Assembly: GCA_902787575.1 (NCBI GenBank)
Contig: CADAGX010000005.1
Location: 1-64,000 of the forward strand
Origin: an uncultured Bacteroidales bacterium
GTDB taxonomy: Bacteria; Bacteroidota; Bacteroidia; Bacteroidales; Bacteroidaceae
Direction: 5' to 3'
Length of the DNA: 64,000 nucleotides
In this document: in pieces, positions 16,568-26,648 of the stretch
How positions within the stretch are numbered: position 1 is the stretch's first letter
Layout: each line of letters begins with the position of its first letter
Translations under genes and position numbers: made by a program
The notes under the pieces: generated by a model
Databases searched by the model: none
Told to the model about the DNA's origin: nothing
Seen by the model: the letters and a program-made list of their open reading frames with translations, nothing else

Positions 16568-16759
16568 TTAATTCTCAGCCGCGCCCCACATTTCGTTCCG
16601 GTTCGTATTGTGCCGACGTACGTTTGCCGGCCCCCAGCCACCGGTCGGTGTCTCATTTTCACCAGCAACGGTCGTTTTCAGCGGCGATTCGCAGATGAGC
16701 TGGCAGGCGGCTAACCTGATGATATCGGAACAGGGCTTCTGATAAGTTTTCTTTTTCAT
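16568..16759 (-). CDS. Small protein of the MKK-x-Y-x-x-P type
   Basis: 63 residues, starting 10 bases after the stop of the giant BspA-like gene and ending 37 bases before the GH16 lipoprotein gene, so it is part of the operon. It opens MKKKTYQKPCSDIIRLAACQ, a weakly amphipathic stretch with three cysteines and the block ICESP, then becomes polar and Gly/Asn/Trp-rich (TGGWGPANVRR, NEMWGAAEN). There is no signal peptide or membrane helix. Many Prevotella genomes encode short proteins with this opening and an SP motif near residue 25, of unknown function, often beside surface-protein genes (from memory). Real translation is inferred from the tight operon position and family-like N-terminus. 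Confidence 0.6.
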   Translation of the reverse strand: MKKKTYQKPCSDIIRLAACQLICESPLKTTVAGENETPTGGWGPANVRRHNTNRNEMWGAAEN

Positions 16760-16769
16760 AATCGTCTGT

Positions 16770-19700
16770 TTATTTCTTGATGTATTTTTTGCCGTTTTGG
16801 ATGTAGATGTTGCCAGATCTTGCAGTGTCGATGCGGCGGCCGCTTAGGTCGTAGACATTCTCGTCGCCGTTGGCGTCCACCGTGCGGATGGTTTCTATCG
16901 CATTGGGGTTGTCATCCACGAGCTTCATGCCGATGGCCTTGGTGTTGCCGCCGTTCTGAAGCAGATAGCAGCGATAGGCCGGGACGTATGCCTGCGGAAC
17001 ATTGGCTGGTGCGGGATACCAGCGGTTGTCACTCTGCATCAGATAGGCGCCCAAATCGTACGCCTCAGCATTGGTGAGGTTATCGAAGGTACCGCGCATG
17101 GTGAAGCCCGGCGCATCCTTCTCTTTGCCGAAGGTGTTTCCTCCAGAGGCTGGAATCTGTTGCTGGATATCCGTGCCGAGGGTTACATTCGCCGAGGCCG
17201 TTTTGATGAGATAAGGCTGCATGGCCTCCAGCTTACCCGTCACAGCCGTGAACACCAGCTGATCGCCATCGCGTTCGGACAGCTGATAGGCCGTGGCCCC
17301 TGCGGGCACGTTCAGTTCGTAAGGCACACAGACGGTGTAGAGGCTGCCCGCCGTGGCGAAGCTGCGCGTGTTCTCGACTGTCGCGGCCGTGAAGGCGTAG
17401 GGCACGCAATAGTCCTTGCCGTCAACGAGGCGGAACGTCCGGGCCGAGAGGCTGGTGCCGCTGTTCACCACGACGTTCGTCTCCTGCGTCTCGCCATACT
17501 CCTTCGGCAGATAGACGAGCGTCTGCTGCGTGTCGATGCCGAGGTCGGCAAGGCCACGCGTCTTGACGTCGGCCGTCAGGTCGGCATCGAGCATCAGCAT
17601 ATCGACGTAGCGCAGGCCCGGTGACTGCGAGAAGACATCCTTGTCGATGGTCGTCAGCGTGACAGGCAGCGCCACCCGTTCCAGCTGCGTCAGCTTCTGC
17701 ATGTCCGCGGCACGCAGCTCGTCGATGGCGGCGAAGCCCAGGGGCGTGAGGTCCTTGACGCCCGTGTGGTTGTCAAACCATCCGTTCACGCTATATACCT
17801 CGGTGAGGTCGTCGTAGGTGGCAGCAGCATGGGCACCGAAGGCACAGAATGTCTCGTCGTCGTCGAAGTCACCCTTCGACACGTTGTTCGTCCTCTGCCA
17901 CGAGCTGCCCGTGTAGGCATCGTCTTCCAGGTACTGCTGATAGAGGCTTGGACGCACATAGAAGGCATCGAACGTGGGGTTGTAGTTGTTGCAGAGGGCA
18001 TTCCAGATAGCCAAGTCGGTAGTGATGTTCACTTTCTGGTTAGCGAGGATGTACATGCGTGTGAGCATGGCGTCGTCGTCGAGGGCGTTCCAGTTGAAGG
18101 ATGTCATGTCGTCGCCGAGCACGAGCGTCTCCAGTCCCTCGCACTCCTGCAGGGCGCGTTCGTTCACCGTGGTGCAGGTGCGCGGCAGGATGAGCGTCCG
18201 CAGGTTGTAGGCCCGCAGGAAGGCGTGGTGCGGCAGCTCGTTCGCATCGACATAGTAGAGTTGGAAGTTCTCGGCCATGTAGAAGCTGGTGCTTGCCTTG
18301 TAGTAGCCCGCCACACCGACGCTGCTCTCCACGAGGTTGGCATCGTAGAGGTCGATGTACTCCAGTCGGCCGGCGTAATTGCGCGACGATGTCCACGGGC
18401 AGTAGCCGGCCAGATGGCGCATCACGTCGAGGTCGCCGCCCGAGATGGGGCCTATGACCTTCAGCTTGTAAATCCTGCTGTAGTCGCCCTTGAGACCATT
18501 GACCCAGGTGGCGCCGACGGACGTTTTCGTGGTGGCTGTCAGGCCGAGGGCCGCTGCCAGCGTGTTCGGTTCCGTGAGCGTCACGGTGACCATCTCCTCG
18601 TAGGCATGGCTGGCGTTGTCGGGGTTGATGTGGTCGGCATACTGTGCCCACCGTTCGCGGTAGAGCTTGCAGTACTCCTTCGGCACCAGAATCTGAAAGT
18701 CCGACGGCAGCGTGCAGAAGGCATCGTCAGCCAGCGTGGGGGTGATGTACTGGAGTGAAGTTTCGGTGTTCTCGGAATTCTCATCGGCAGCCTTCACCTC
18801 GACGCTGCTGACGTGGATGGTCTTCAGGCTGGTGCAGCCGTCGAAGGCATGACGGCCGATGGCCTCGACCGACGAGGGCAGCGTGATGGTTTCCAGACTG
18901 CTCATGCCGGCGAAGGTGTTCTCCAGCTGCCTGACGTTCTGGAACAGATAGAACTCATCAAGGTCCTTGATGGTGGTGTTGCCGTTGAAGATGCCTTCAG
19001 CGCTCTCCAGCTCCAGGTATTCCGAGGGGAAGAAGTGACCCTTGTCGGCCAGTGCCCACATCAACTCGTCGGACGAGAACGGGCTGGTGACGTTTTGCGC
19101 CCGATTTGTCAGGTTCGTATCGCCCAGATAGTCGCCCAGCTGCGTCGGCCGCGTATAGACCTGCTTGATGGGAGCCTCCCACGGGTCGTCGCTCTCGCTC
19201 GAAGCGTGCGCATCGGTCAGGAACACCACCTCCTCGATGCCTGTGAGGTCTTGCAGCAGGTCGCGGGTGTATGTTGTGGTGTTACGTCCTACAGCGATGC
19301 GCTTCAGGCCGAAGGCCTCCTGGAAGGCGTTCTCGCCAATCTCGGTGACGGTCCTGGGCAGGACGACGCTCTCCAGCGCGTTGCAGTTGTGGAACATATA
19401 TTCGCCCACCCAGTTGTCCTTCTCCAAGTATTCATCCACGCCGTAGCCGTTGTAGCTGTTCACGTTGTCTTGCGTCAGGGTGGCATCCCAGAGGTTGAGG
19501 TAGCGCAGCTGTCCGTCGGTGAAGTCGCTGTCGTAGGCATCGGCACCCATCATGTGGCGCAGCACGGCCACGTCCTCGCCGTTCAGCGGGCCGACGACGG
19601 TCAGCGAGTCGTACTTGGCGTAGGGGCCCTGGATGTAGCGCACCTTGTCGTTCTCCTTGATCAGCGTCAGGCCGAGGGCCGAGGCCAGCTGTCCCGGTGC

Positions 19701-22700
19701 ATCCACGCGTACCTTTTTATTTATCCGGTACTCGGACATGGGCTGGATGTAGGCGGCATAGTCGCTCCAACGGGTCACGTAGTCGTTCAGCTTGTCGGTG
19801 GGCACGTAGATCTTCAGTCCTTCGTGTTTATCGAAAGCCAATTCGCCCAGCGTGGCGGGCACGTCGCCTTTCACCACGATGGCGTTCAGACGGCTACAGA
19901 GGTCGAAGGCACACTTGTCAATATGGGTGACTGCTGCGGGTATCACTATCTCTGTCAGGCTGATGCAGCGCATGAAGGCATACTCCCCGATGCGTTTGAT
20001 AGTAGAGGGCAGTTCGATGTTGGCCAACTTCGTGCATTCCCTGAACCAGTCGCCTATATAGTCAAGTCCGACACTCTCGAACCAGCGGAAGTCGGCGAAG
20101 GAGTAGATGTTGTCCTTCTGGGCGGTGAACTTGCCGTCCAGCCACGAGAAGCCTGCGCCGCCGATGCGGGCGAAGTCGCAGTAGTCGTCCCAGTAGGCGG
20201 GGTCGGTGCCGGTGTTGGCGGGGTCGTAGTAGGCCATGTCCTTCAGCGCCTTCTTGACGCCCGGGTCGGAGAGGCGGACGACGCACGGCATGAAGCGGTC
20301 CTTGTAGGCGGCCCATGCGTCGTCGGCCTCGAACCATGCCACCTGCTGCGGCATCATCTTCAGCCGTGCTGGCGAGTCCTTGAACACATCCTTGCCGATG
20401 CTGATCATCTGCGGCGTCATCGGTTCGATGTGGTTCTCGCCGTCGGTCACCATGTAGAGCAGGTCGAGGTCGGCCAGGTTGGTGCAGCCCTGGAAGGCGC
20501 GGTCGCCGATGTGCATCTGCAGGCCGGTGTAGCAGTCGCCGAAGGCACCGAAGCCATAGAGGTCGGTGAACGACACGGAGCGCAGGTTCTTGTTGTCCTT
20601 GAACGCCTCGGCCTTCACCTCGTCCAGCTGGTAGTTATTGTAGGTGCCGATGTCGTTGCAGAGCTTCACGGCTCCCTGATGACCGGTGATGAAGTCGTCG
20701 TCGGGACCCACGACAAGGGTGTGCTCGATGAGGTGGCCGCTCTCCTTGTGCTCCTTCTTGATGGAGTTCTGTTCGTAGGCGTAGGCATACTTGGCGCCGT
20801 ACTCGCTGTACTTCTCGGCAGGCAGGGCACTCTCGTAGGTGAAGAAGCGTTCCAACGGCTTCCACGACTCGCTGGCGAGGAAGTCGTCCTTGCGCAGCGG
20901 GTCGATGACGATGTGGAACGGCACCAGCCCTGCCCCCTTGCCGATGGCTGTCAGCGAATCGACCTCGGCCTGGCATTTCCGTCCGGCAAAGATGCTGTCG
21001 CCGGCCAGGATGAAGTTCTCGGGTCCGAGGGCACGTGTGCCGTTGCCGTCGGTCTCGAGCAGGGTGCTGAACTCCGTCAGCGCCGTGCAGCCCTTGAAGG
21101 CCTCGTCGGGGATGGTGAAGAGGAACGCCATGCCCGTATTCGACGACTGGCCCGAGATGTCGTGGAACTTCACTGTCTTCAGGCTGGTTTTGTTCTGGAA
21201 GGTGGCGGGCAGGAAGGTCATGGTGCGGTTCGACGTGTTCGAGTTGTTGTCGTTGTCGAAGCCGGCATAGATGAGGGCATCCTCCACATTGTCGGCCACA
21301 CGCTTGATATAGGTGTGATAGACCAGGTTCTTCTGCGGCGTGGTGATGACGTAGCCGCCGCCCACGAGGCCCACCTGGTGGATGTTCGAGAGGATGTTCT
21401 CACGCATGCCCTTGTTCATGGCGTCGGCGTTGTACGAGCCGCTGCCGCCCCAGCACTTCGAGGCGATGAGGCCGGCGGTGGAGGTGGCTGCGCTGGCCGG
21501 ATTGACGGCATAGCGCAAGGCTTTCAACCCCACATTGCCGATATCGAGCGAAGCAGCTGCCAATCGTTTGATGGTTAAGGTGCGCCATGCCTTTTCGGCT
21601 ATCTGTTTCTCCGCTTCCAGCGTGGCCAGCCGCATCGTGGCGTCGGCCGCCGCCTTTCGGGCAGCCTGGAATACGGCCTGATGAACCAGCGACAGCTGTC
21701 CGATGGAAAGCTGTCCGAGCTTTTCCACCGAAGCAATCAGCGTTCCGTCGGCAGAACATACACCCAAGTTGAGCAACTCATTAAAGGCGGCTTGCCCTAT
21801 TTCTCTCATAGAAACCTTGGCACCGTTTTCCGCGGCAAATTTGGCCAGGGTGGGAATGCCTGCCTTGCCCCACGATGCGGCTATGGCTGCCGCGTTCGTC
21901 TCGGCGGCCTGCACCAATCCCTGTTGTGTCTCGACGGCTTGGCCGGCGACGAGAAGAGCATCCCAAGCCTCTCTGCTGGCCGTGGTCGTGGATTGTATGA
22001 CGCCCTGGGCACTTACAAGGGAGCCAATGGTATAGGCAGCCATAGCCACCTCGATGGCGATGCGCGGTGCCGTCCACCACGACACGTCCTGGCTGACCAC
22101 CTGCGAGGCCTGCATGATGCCGCCTGGCGAGGTCATGTAGTCGTAGGTGAGGCCGCCTTCGCTGAACTCACCCCTCGGGCTGGGCGAATAGTCGACTGGC
22201 TCCAGAAAGGCCAGGTAGGGCTGCCAGTTGGGGTCGTCCTTGAAGTCGGGATAGAGTTCGGTGGAGACGAGGATTTTGAAGTCGCTGGCTCTCAGGTTCT
22301 GCTGTGCCTCCCAGTCGGCCTCGCTCATGCCCTGCACTTCAGCGTCGTCGGTCACGTCGGCATAGCCGAAGATGTTGTCGCCCGGGATGACGTCCTTCGG
22401 GCCGAGTGCCATCCAGCAGTCGTCGCCGTCCTGCACGTAGTAGAACAGGCGCAGCTCCTTGAGGTTCGTGCAGCCCTTGAAGGCGCCGTTGGGGATGACC
22501 ATCTTCAGGTCGCTGTACGAGTTCTCGCTCCGGCCGTTGGTCTGCCAGAACTCGATGGCCTTTACATGCGTGTTGCCGGCGATGGCTTCGCGACCCAGCA
22601 CGATGGTCTTGTAGTTGTAGTACGAGCCAGGGTCGTTGTAGATGCGCATCGTGCCGTTCTCGCTGTCGATGTCGTCGTCATCGACACCCACGACGGAGGT

Positions 22701-25700
22701 GTAATAGACGTTACAGTCTTCCTTGGTGCTCAGCAGCGAGGCGGCGTTGAATTGCTGATACATGCCGTTCCACAGCCTCAGTCGTGTCATCATGTCGGCC
22801 TTACCCGCCTCGTCGTTCTTGATGCCATCGTTGTCCTCGGTCGCAACGTCGCGATACCAGCGGTACTTCACGCCTTTCACGGTGAAGTCTGCACCCGTGG
22901 ACTCGTAGGCAATGAAGCGGTTCTGGTGTTTCTTCCAGATGGCAGAGGAGAGGTAGTCCTGATAGTGGTCGGCACGCACGCTGATTCTGAGGTTGGGACA
23001 GCCCGTGAAGGCATCGTCGGCCACACGGAACACCTGTGCGGAAGTCGTCGTTGTCGTTGGGGTCAGTCCTGTCCAGTGGTTGTTGCCCTCGGTCGTGTAT
23101 TGCATCAGCATCAGCTCCTTGAAATTCGGGCAGTCTTCGAAGGCTCCCTGATCAATCAGGAAGTCAAAGGGTGTACGGGCGTTTCCGATGTTGTCGTCGT
23201 TGTCCTCGAAGAAGAGTTTTTCCAGATTCGTACAGCCCTGGAAGGCATGGGGGGCGATGAGTCCCAGATGGGTGTGGTTATATAGCAACGACCTGTAGAG
23301 GTCGTTGCGGATGAGAACGCCCTTTATCTCATCTCTGGTCTGCGGGTCGCTGGCGTTGTCGCTGAAACCTACGACGGCGGTGATTTCCGAGGGGTCGCCC
23401 GCTGTGTACATAATGAGGTTGGCGTCGCTGTCGTCGCTCTCGAACGTCCAGCCCTTGGCTATGCGGTCCTCGTCGCTGATGTAGAAGTGGTAGTCGCGGC
23501 GCGACAGGTAGCGGTAGGTGACGCCATAGAACGTGCGCTGCGTCTCGGCCTCGGGGATGGCACTGGTCCATACGCCCAGGCTGGGTTTGTGTTTGAGGTC
23601 CTTGAGCTGGTGCAGGCCGTTGCGCGTCCAGGGGTCGCTGATGAAGCAGCCGTTCATGCCGTCCTGCCAGTGGTTGAACGGGATGCTGGCATCGAGGGCG
23701 GTACGTATCCAACAGCCGTTTTTGTAGTAGCCGCGTCCGTTGAAGGTCACGTCCGGCTCGCCCACGAACTCGTAGCTGCCGCCTTCGGGAGCATAGAGCT
23801 CATCGACGACGAAGGTGCCCTGAGGGTCTGACAATGCCAGTGTCAGGTTTTCTGCCTCATAATTGAAGGTGGTGTAACAGTCCTCCATCGTGAGTTTGCT
23901 GTAGTCGGCCATCCGGACGAAGTTCTGACCGGTTCGGACGAGATTGTACCAGACCAGGTCGGCGGGGTCGAAGAGGCTCTCGCGGATGGTGACGGGTACG
24001 TTCGACCAACCCACGAAGCCACCGCAGTTGGTGGCACCTCCAGAAGAATGCAGATTACCCATGAACGAGCATCGCTCGATGACGAGCCCCTCGCAGCCCG
24101 AAGCCGCGCCAATGAGTCCGCCGTTGGAGGCATCGCCGCTGATGGTGGAGTAGATGGTCATGGACGAGTGGCAGTCGTAGAGGCGGACCCGGCCGCTGCC
24201 GCCCGTGACTTGCCCGATGATGCCGCCCGTGTACTGGGCGCTGGTGCAGACCTTGCCTGCGGTGTGCAGATGGCGGAACGTGGCTTCGCTGACACGGTAG
24301 AAGGGTGCCTTGGCCACGTCCGAAGGATTGTATTCGCTGCCCACGTTGAGGGTGAGCGTATGGCCGTCGCCGTCGAAGGTGCCGCTGAAGGGGTGCTCGT
24401 CGGTGCCCACGCTGATGCCGCCGCAGTCGATGTCGTGCGTCAGGCGGAACACCTTGCCGGTGTAGGTGTTTTCACCCGTAGCCAGGTCGAGGAACAGCTT
24501 GGTCCAGTCGGCCGTGCTGCCGATGAGGTAGGGCGACTCTTCGGTGCCGTCGCCCGTGAAGTCGCCGCTGCTCTTGATGGTGGCATCAATGGTGATGACG
24601 TTGGGCGTGGCCGCCGGCGTCAATGTATACCAACCGCCGTCGGGACCGGTAATCGTGGCATCGCTGGCGGTGAGTTGGATCAGGGTGAATCCGTCATCCG
24701 CTGTGGCAGAGAAGTGAGGGGTCTCGCTACGCCCCACCATGAACAGGTTGTCGAACAACAGGCCTACGCCGTAAGACGCGAGATGGCTTACGGGGTATCG
24801 GACAGGTTCCGCCAGACCCATCAAGGCGTATGTCAGCCTGAGGGCAGGATTGGCGTTGCGCACCACCATCATAGAATTGCCCACATTGTAGCCGCCGTAG
24901 GTGTTGGTGGCTGAGCCGCAACGGGCTGTCTGCGTATCGTCCAGCACCAGGTCCATCTTGCAGCCCGTGGCTCCAATGACATGCTGGTTGTATGCCGCAC
25001 AGTCCTCAAGCGTGATGCCGCTGCCGCCCGTGGCGCACCAGCCCACGAGGTAGCCGGCGTTGGCAAGCGAGCTGCCCGTGATGGTGCCATCGAACAGACA
25101 GCCGCGCAGCGTGGTGGTCGAGTTGGAGGCATGGCCCACGAAGCCGCCGGCATGGGTGCTGCTGCACGTGATGGTGGCCGACACACGGCAGTTTTCAATC
25201 AGGTTCACATTCCCGTTACCCAAAATGCCTGCCACAAGTCCTGCCGAGTGGATGCCGCCGGTGATGTCGCCTGCCACATGCAGGTTCTTGATGGTGCCGC
25301 CGTTGAGCTTGTAGAAGGGTGCCGTATTGTCGCCGCCACTCAGATGGGCGGTGATGGTGTGGCCGCCGCCGTCGAACACGCCGGTGAAGCAAAGGTCGCC
25401 GGCGCCCTCAAGCACATAGCCCGCACGGGTGTTGATGTCGATGTCGTCGGTAAGAAGGAAATGATAGCCCTTCGTGCCTTTGTCGGCGAATGTATAGGTG
25501 AAATACAGCCAGTCGCCTGCATTCTCTATAAGGTAGGGATTGTTTTCATCGCCGTCGCCCTTCAAGTTGCTGTTGAGCGCCATATAGACATCCTCTGCCG
25601 GCATGGTGAGTGTTTGATTACCTCCATTAATGGTAACATTGCCTTCGGGCGCGCTAAAGCAGTAGTCCATGAAGACAAGCCCGCCGGGAAGGTCGTAGGA

Positions 25701-26600
25701 CTCAAAGGTTATCGTCTCGCCGCTGCCCAGGTAGAATGTCTCGCCCAGTTTCAGACCCTGGGGCAATGCCTGGATGGCTGTGGTGGTATAGGTGGCATTG
25801 GCTGTACATTGGGGTGGGTAGCTGTCCGAGAGGTAGATAAGCTTGTAGCCGTGCTTCACCTCGCCCCAGTTATGGGCCAGCGAGTAGCAGTTGGTTGTCG
25901 GCACGGTCGAGGCGCTTTGATTCTCAGCGTAGTTGAAGCCGGCGTGCGTGATGCCGCTGTAGGTGCCGTTCTCGATACAGTTCTTCACCGTGACCCCCGC
26001 CGACGTCTCCGGGCTCCAGCCCACGATGGCTCCGCCGTAGCAAAAGTCCTGGCTTGTCTGGGTCTTGAGCTCACCGTCGAACAGGCAGCCCTCGACGGTC
26101 AGGTTGCTGCCGTTGCCTACGAAGCCGCCCACCACCATCATGCCGTTCTCGGGGAACGTGGTGATCTGGGCCGACACGTGGCAGTCGGTAATCGTATTGC
26201 CTGTACCGCTGACAGAGCCGGCAAGACCGGCACTGTGCAGACCGCCATGGATGCTTCCGGCAATCTTCACGTGGCTAATAGAGGCATTGTTGATGAAACC
26301 GAAGGGGGCTGCGCGACCGCTGGTCGTGGTGATATCGGCGGTGATGGTGTGGCCGCCACCGTCGAAGGAGCCGCTGAACGGATGGCCTTTTATACCCACC
26401 ATCGCGGTGGCATTGATGTCGCCCATCAGGCGGAAGGACGTCCCTTGGGCCACGTTGCCCGCGCTGACAGCTTCGGCCAGCGCCGCCCAGTCTGCGGAGT
26501 TACGAATCAGGTAAGGGGCAGCAATGGTTCCCTCGCCGTCCCAAGCCTCGACCGATGCTGAAAGTGCTGCAAAGGCAAGGACGAGAATATACTTTTTCAT
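16770..26600 (-). CDS. Giant BspA-like leucine-rich surface protein with GLUG modules
   Basis: 3276 residues with a signal peptide (MKKYILVLAFAALSASVEA). Three GLUG/beta-helix modules open the protein (about 20-345, 350-680 and 687-960), each starting with PYLI-type and ending in FDGGGHTIT-type signatures. BspA/TpLRR leucine-rich repeats follow from about 1020 (HAFQGCTNLEKL, GAFKGCTNLKEL, EAFKGCTALTEF, RAFQGCTNLADL, YAFMRCISLTEI). They are interrupted at about 1500-1725 by an Ala-rich helical segment. Two copies of a BspA cap domain occur at about 2300 and 2680 (TVVGPLNGEDVAVLRH, KVIGPISGGDLDVMRH). The C-terminus has VYDLSGRRI then IYIQNGKKYIKK, the tail of many exported Prevotella proteins, resembling type IX secretion signals. 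Probably a surface adhesin; BspA binds fibronectin and host cells. Second gene of the operon, 48 bases after the rhamnosidase. Confidence 0.9.
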   Translation of the reverse strand: MKKYILVLAFAALSASVEAWDGEGTIAAPYLIRNSADWAALAEAVSAGNVAQGTSFRLMGDINATAMVGIKGHPFSGSFDGGGHTITADITTTSGRAAPFGFINNASISHVKIAGSIHGGLHSAGLAGSVSGTGNTITDCHVSAQITTFPENGMMVVGGFVGNGSNLTVEGCLFDGELKTQTSQDFCYGGAIVGWSPETSAGVTVKNCIENGTYSGITHAGFNYAENQSASTVPTTNCYSLAHNWGEVKHGYKLIYLSDSYPPQCTANATYTTTAIQALPQGLKLGETFYLGSGETITFESYDLPGGLVFMDYCFSAPEGNVTINGGNQTLTMPAEDVYMALNSNLKGDGDENNPYLIENAGDWLYFTYTFADKGTKGYHFLLTDDIDINTRAGYVLEGAGDLCFTGVFDGGGHTITAHLSGGDNTAPFYKLNGGTIKNLHVAGDITGGIHSAGLVAGILGNGNVNLIENCRVSATITCSSTHAGGFVGHASNSTTTLRGCLFDGTITGSSLANAGYLVGWCATGGSGITLEDCAAYNQHVIGATGCKMDLVLDDTQTARCGSATNTYGGYNVGNSMMVVRNANPALRLTYALMGLAEPVRYPVSHLASYGVGLLFDNLFMVGRSETPHFSATADDGFTLIQLTASDATITGPDGGWYTLTPAATPNVITIDATIKSSGDFTGDGTEESPYLIGSTADWTKLFLDLATGENTYTGKVFRLTHDIDCGGISVGTDEHPFSGTFDGDGHTLTLNVGSEYNPSDVAKAPFYRVSEATFRHLHTAGKVCTSAQYTGGIIGQVTGGSGRVRLYDCHSSMTIYSTISGDASNGGLIGAASGCEGLVIERCSFMGNLHSSGGATNCGGFVGWSNVPVTIRESLFDPADLVWYNLVRTGQNFVRMADYSKLTMEDCYTTFNYEAENLTLALSDPQGTFVVDELYAPEGGSYEFVGEPDVTFNGRGYYKNGCWIRTALDASIPFNHWQDGMNGCFISDPWTRNGLHQLKDLKHKPSLGVWTSAIPEAETQRTFYGVTYRYLSRRDYHFYISDEDRIAKGWTFESDDSDANLIMYTAGDPSEITAVVGFSDNASDPQTRDEIKGVLIRNDLYRSLLYNHTHLGLIAPHAFQGCTNLEKLFFEDNDDNIGNARTPFDFLIDQGAFEDCPNFKELMLMQYTTEGNNHWTGLTPTTTTTSAQVFRVADDAFTGCPNLRISVRADHYQDYLSSAIWKKHQNRFIAYESTGADFTVKGVKYRWYRDVATEDNDGIKNDEAGKADMMTRLRLWNGMYQQFNAASLLSTKEDCNVYYTSVVGVDDDDIDSENGTMRIYNDPGSYYNYKTIVLGREAIAGNTHVKAIEFWQTNGRSENSYSDLKMVIPNGAFKGCTNLKELRLFYYVQDGDDCWMALGPKDVIPGDNIFGYADVTDDAEVQGMSEADWEAQQNLRASDFKILVSTELYPDFKDDPNWQPYLAFLEPVDYSPSPRGEFSEGGLTYDYMTSPGGIMQASQVVSQDVSWWTAPRIAIEVAMAAYTIGSLVSAQGVIQSTTTASREAWDALLVAGQAVETQQGLVQAAETNAAAIAASWGKAGIPTLAKFAAENGAKVSMREIGQAAFNELLNLGVCSADGTLIASVEKLGQLSIGQLSLVHQAVFQAARKAAADATMRLATLEAEKQIAEKAWRTLTIKRLAAASLDIGNVGLKALRYAVNPASAATSTAGLIASKCWGGSGSYNADAMNKGMRENILSNIHQVGLVGGGYVITTPQKNLVYHTYIKRVADNVEDALIYAGFDNDNNSNTSNRTMTFLPATFQNKTSLKTVKFHDISGQSSNTGMAFLFTIPDEAFKGCTALTEFSTLLETDGNGTRALGPENFILAGDSIFAGRKCQAEVDSLTAIGKGAGLVPFHIVIDPLRKDDFLASESWKPLERFFTYESALPAEKYSEYGAKYAYAYEQNSIKKEHKESGHLIEHTLVVGPDDDFITGHQGAVKLCNDIGTYNNYQLDEVKAEAFKDNKNLRSVSFTDLYGFGAFGDCYTGLQMHIGDRAFQGCTNLADLDLLYMVTDGENHIEPMTPQMISIGKDVFKDSPARLKMMPQQVAWFEADDAWAAYKDRFMPCVVRLSDPGVKKALKDMAYYDPANTGTDPAYWDDYCDFARIGGAGFSWLDGKFTAQKDNIYSFADFRWFESVGLDYIGDWFRECTKLANIELPSTIKRIGEYAFMRCISLTEIVIPAAVTHIDKCAFDLCSRLNAIVVKGDVPATLGELAFDKHEGLKIYVPTDKLNDYVTRWSDYAAYIQPMSEYRINKKVRVDAPGQLASALGLTLIKENDKVRYIQGPYAKYDSLTVVGPLNGEDVAVLRHMMGADAYDSDFTDGQLRYLNLWDATLTQDNVNSYNGYGVDEYLEKDNWVGEYMFHNCNALESVVLPRTVTEIGENAFQEAFGLKRIAVGRNTTTYTRDLLQDLTGIEEVVFLTDAHASSESDDPWEAPIKQVYTRPTQLGDYLGDTNLTNRAQNVTSPFSSDELMWALADKGHFFPSEYLELESAEGIFNGNTTIKDLDEFYLFQNVRQLENTFAGMSSLETITLPSSVEAIGRHAFDGCTSLKTIHVSSVEVKAADENSENTETSLQYITPTLADDAFCTLPSDFQILVPKEYCKLYRERWAQYADHINPDNASHAYEEMVTVTLTEPNTLAAALGLTATTKTSVGATWVNGLKGDYSRIYKLKVIGPISGGDLDVMRHLAGYCPWTSSRNYAGRLEYIDLYDANLVESSVGVAGYYKASTSFYMAENFQLYYVDANELPHHAFLRAYNLRTLILPRTCTTVNERALQECEGLETLVLGDDMTSFNWNALDDDAMLTRMYILANQKVNITTDLAIWNALCNNYNPTFDAFYVRPSLYQQYLEDDAYTGSSWQRTNNVSKGDFDDDETFCAFGAHAAATYDDLTEVYSVNGWFDNHTGVKDLTPLGFAAIDELRAADMQKLTQLERVALPVTLTTIDKDVFSQSPGLRYVDMLMLDADLTADVKTRGLADLGIDTQQTLVYLPKEYGETQETNVVVNSGTSLSARTFRLVDGKDYCVPYAFTAATVENTRSFATAGSLYTVCVPYELNVPAGATAYQLSERDGDQLVFTAVTGKLEAMQPYLIKTASANVTLGTDIQQQIPASGGNTFGKEKDAPGFTMRGTFDNLTNAEAYDLGAYLMQSDNRWYPAPANVPQAYVPAYRCYLLQNGGNTKAIGMKLVDDNPNAIETIRTVDANGDENVYDLSGRRIDTARSGNIYIQNGKKYIKK

Positions 26601-26648
26601 ACAGGTCTTTTAGCTTTGTTTAATACCTTATATAAAAATATGTGTCGT

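Noticed and set aside
16531..16668. N-terminal extension of the GH16 lipoprotein
   Set aside because: It overlaps the small-protein gene out of frame and would bury the lipoprotein signal that begins at 16530.
18813..21578. Plus-strand frame of 921 codons inside the giant BspA-like gene
   Set aside because: Fully antisense to a gene with signal peptide, modules and repeats; the translated shadow has no recognisable motif or start signal.
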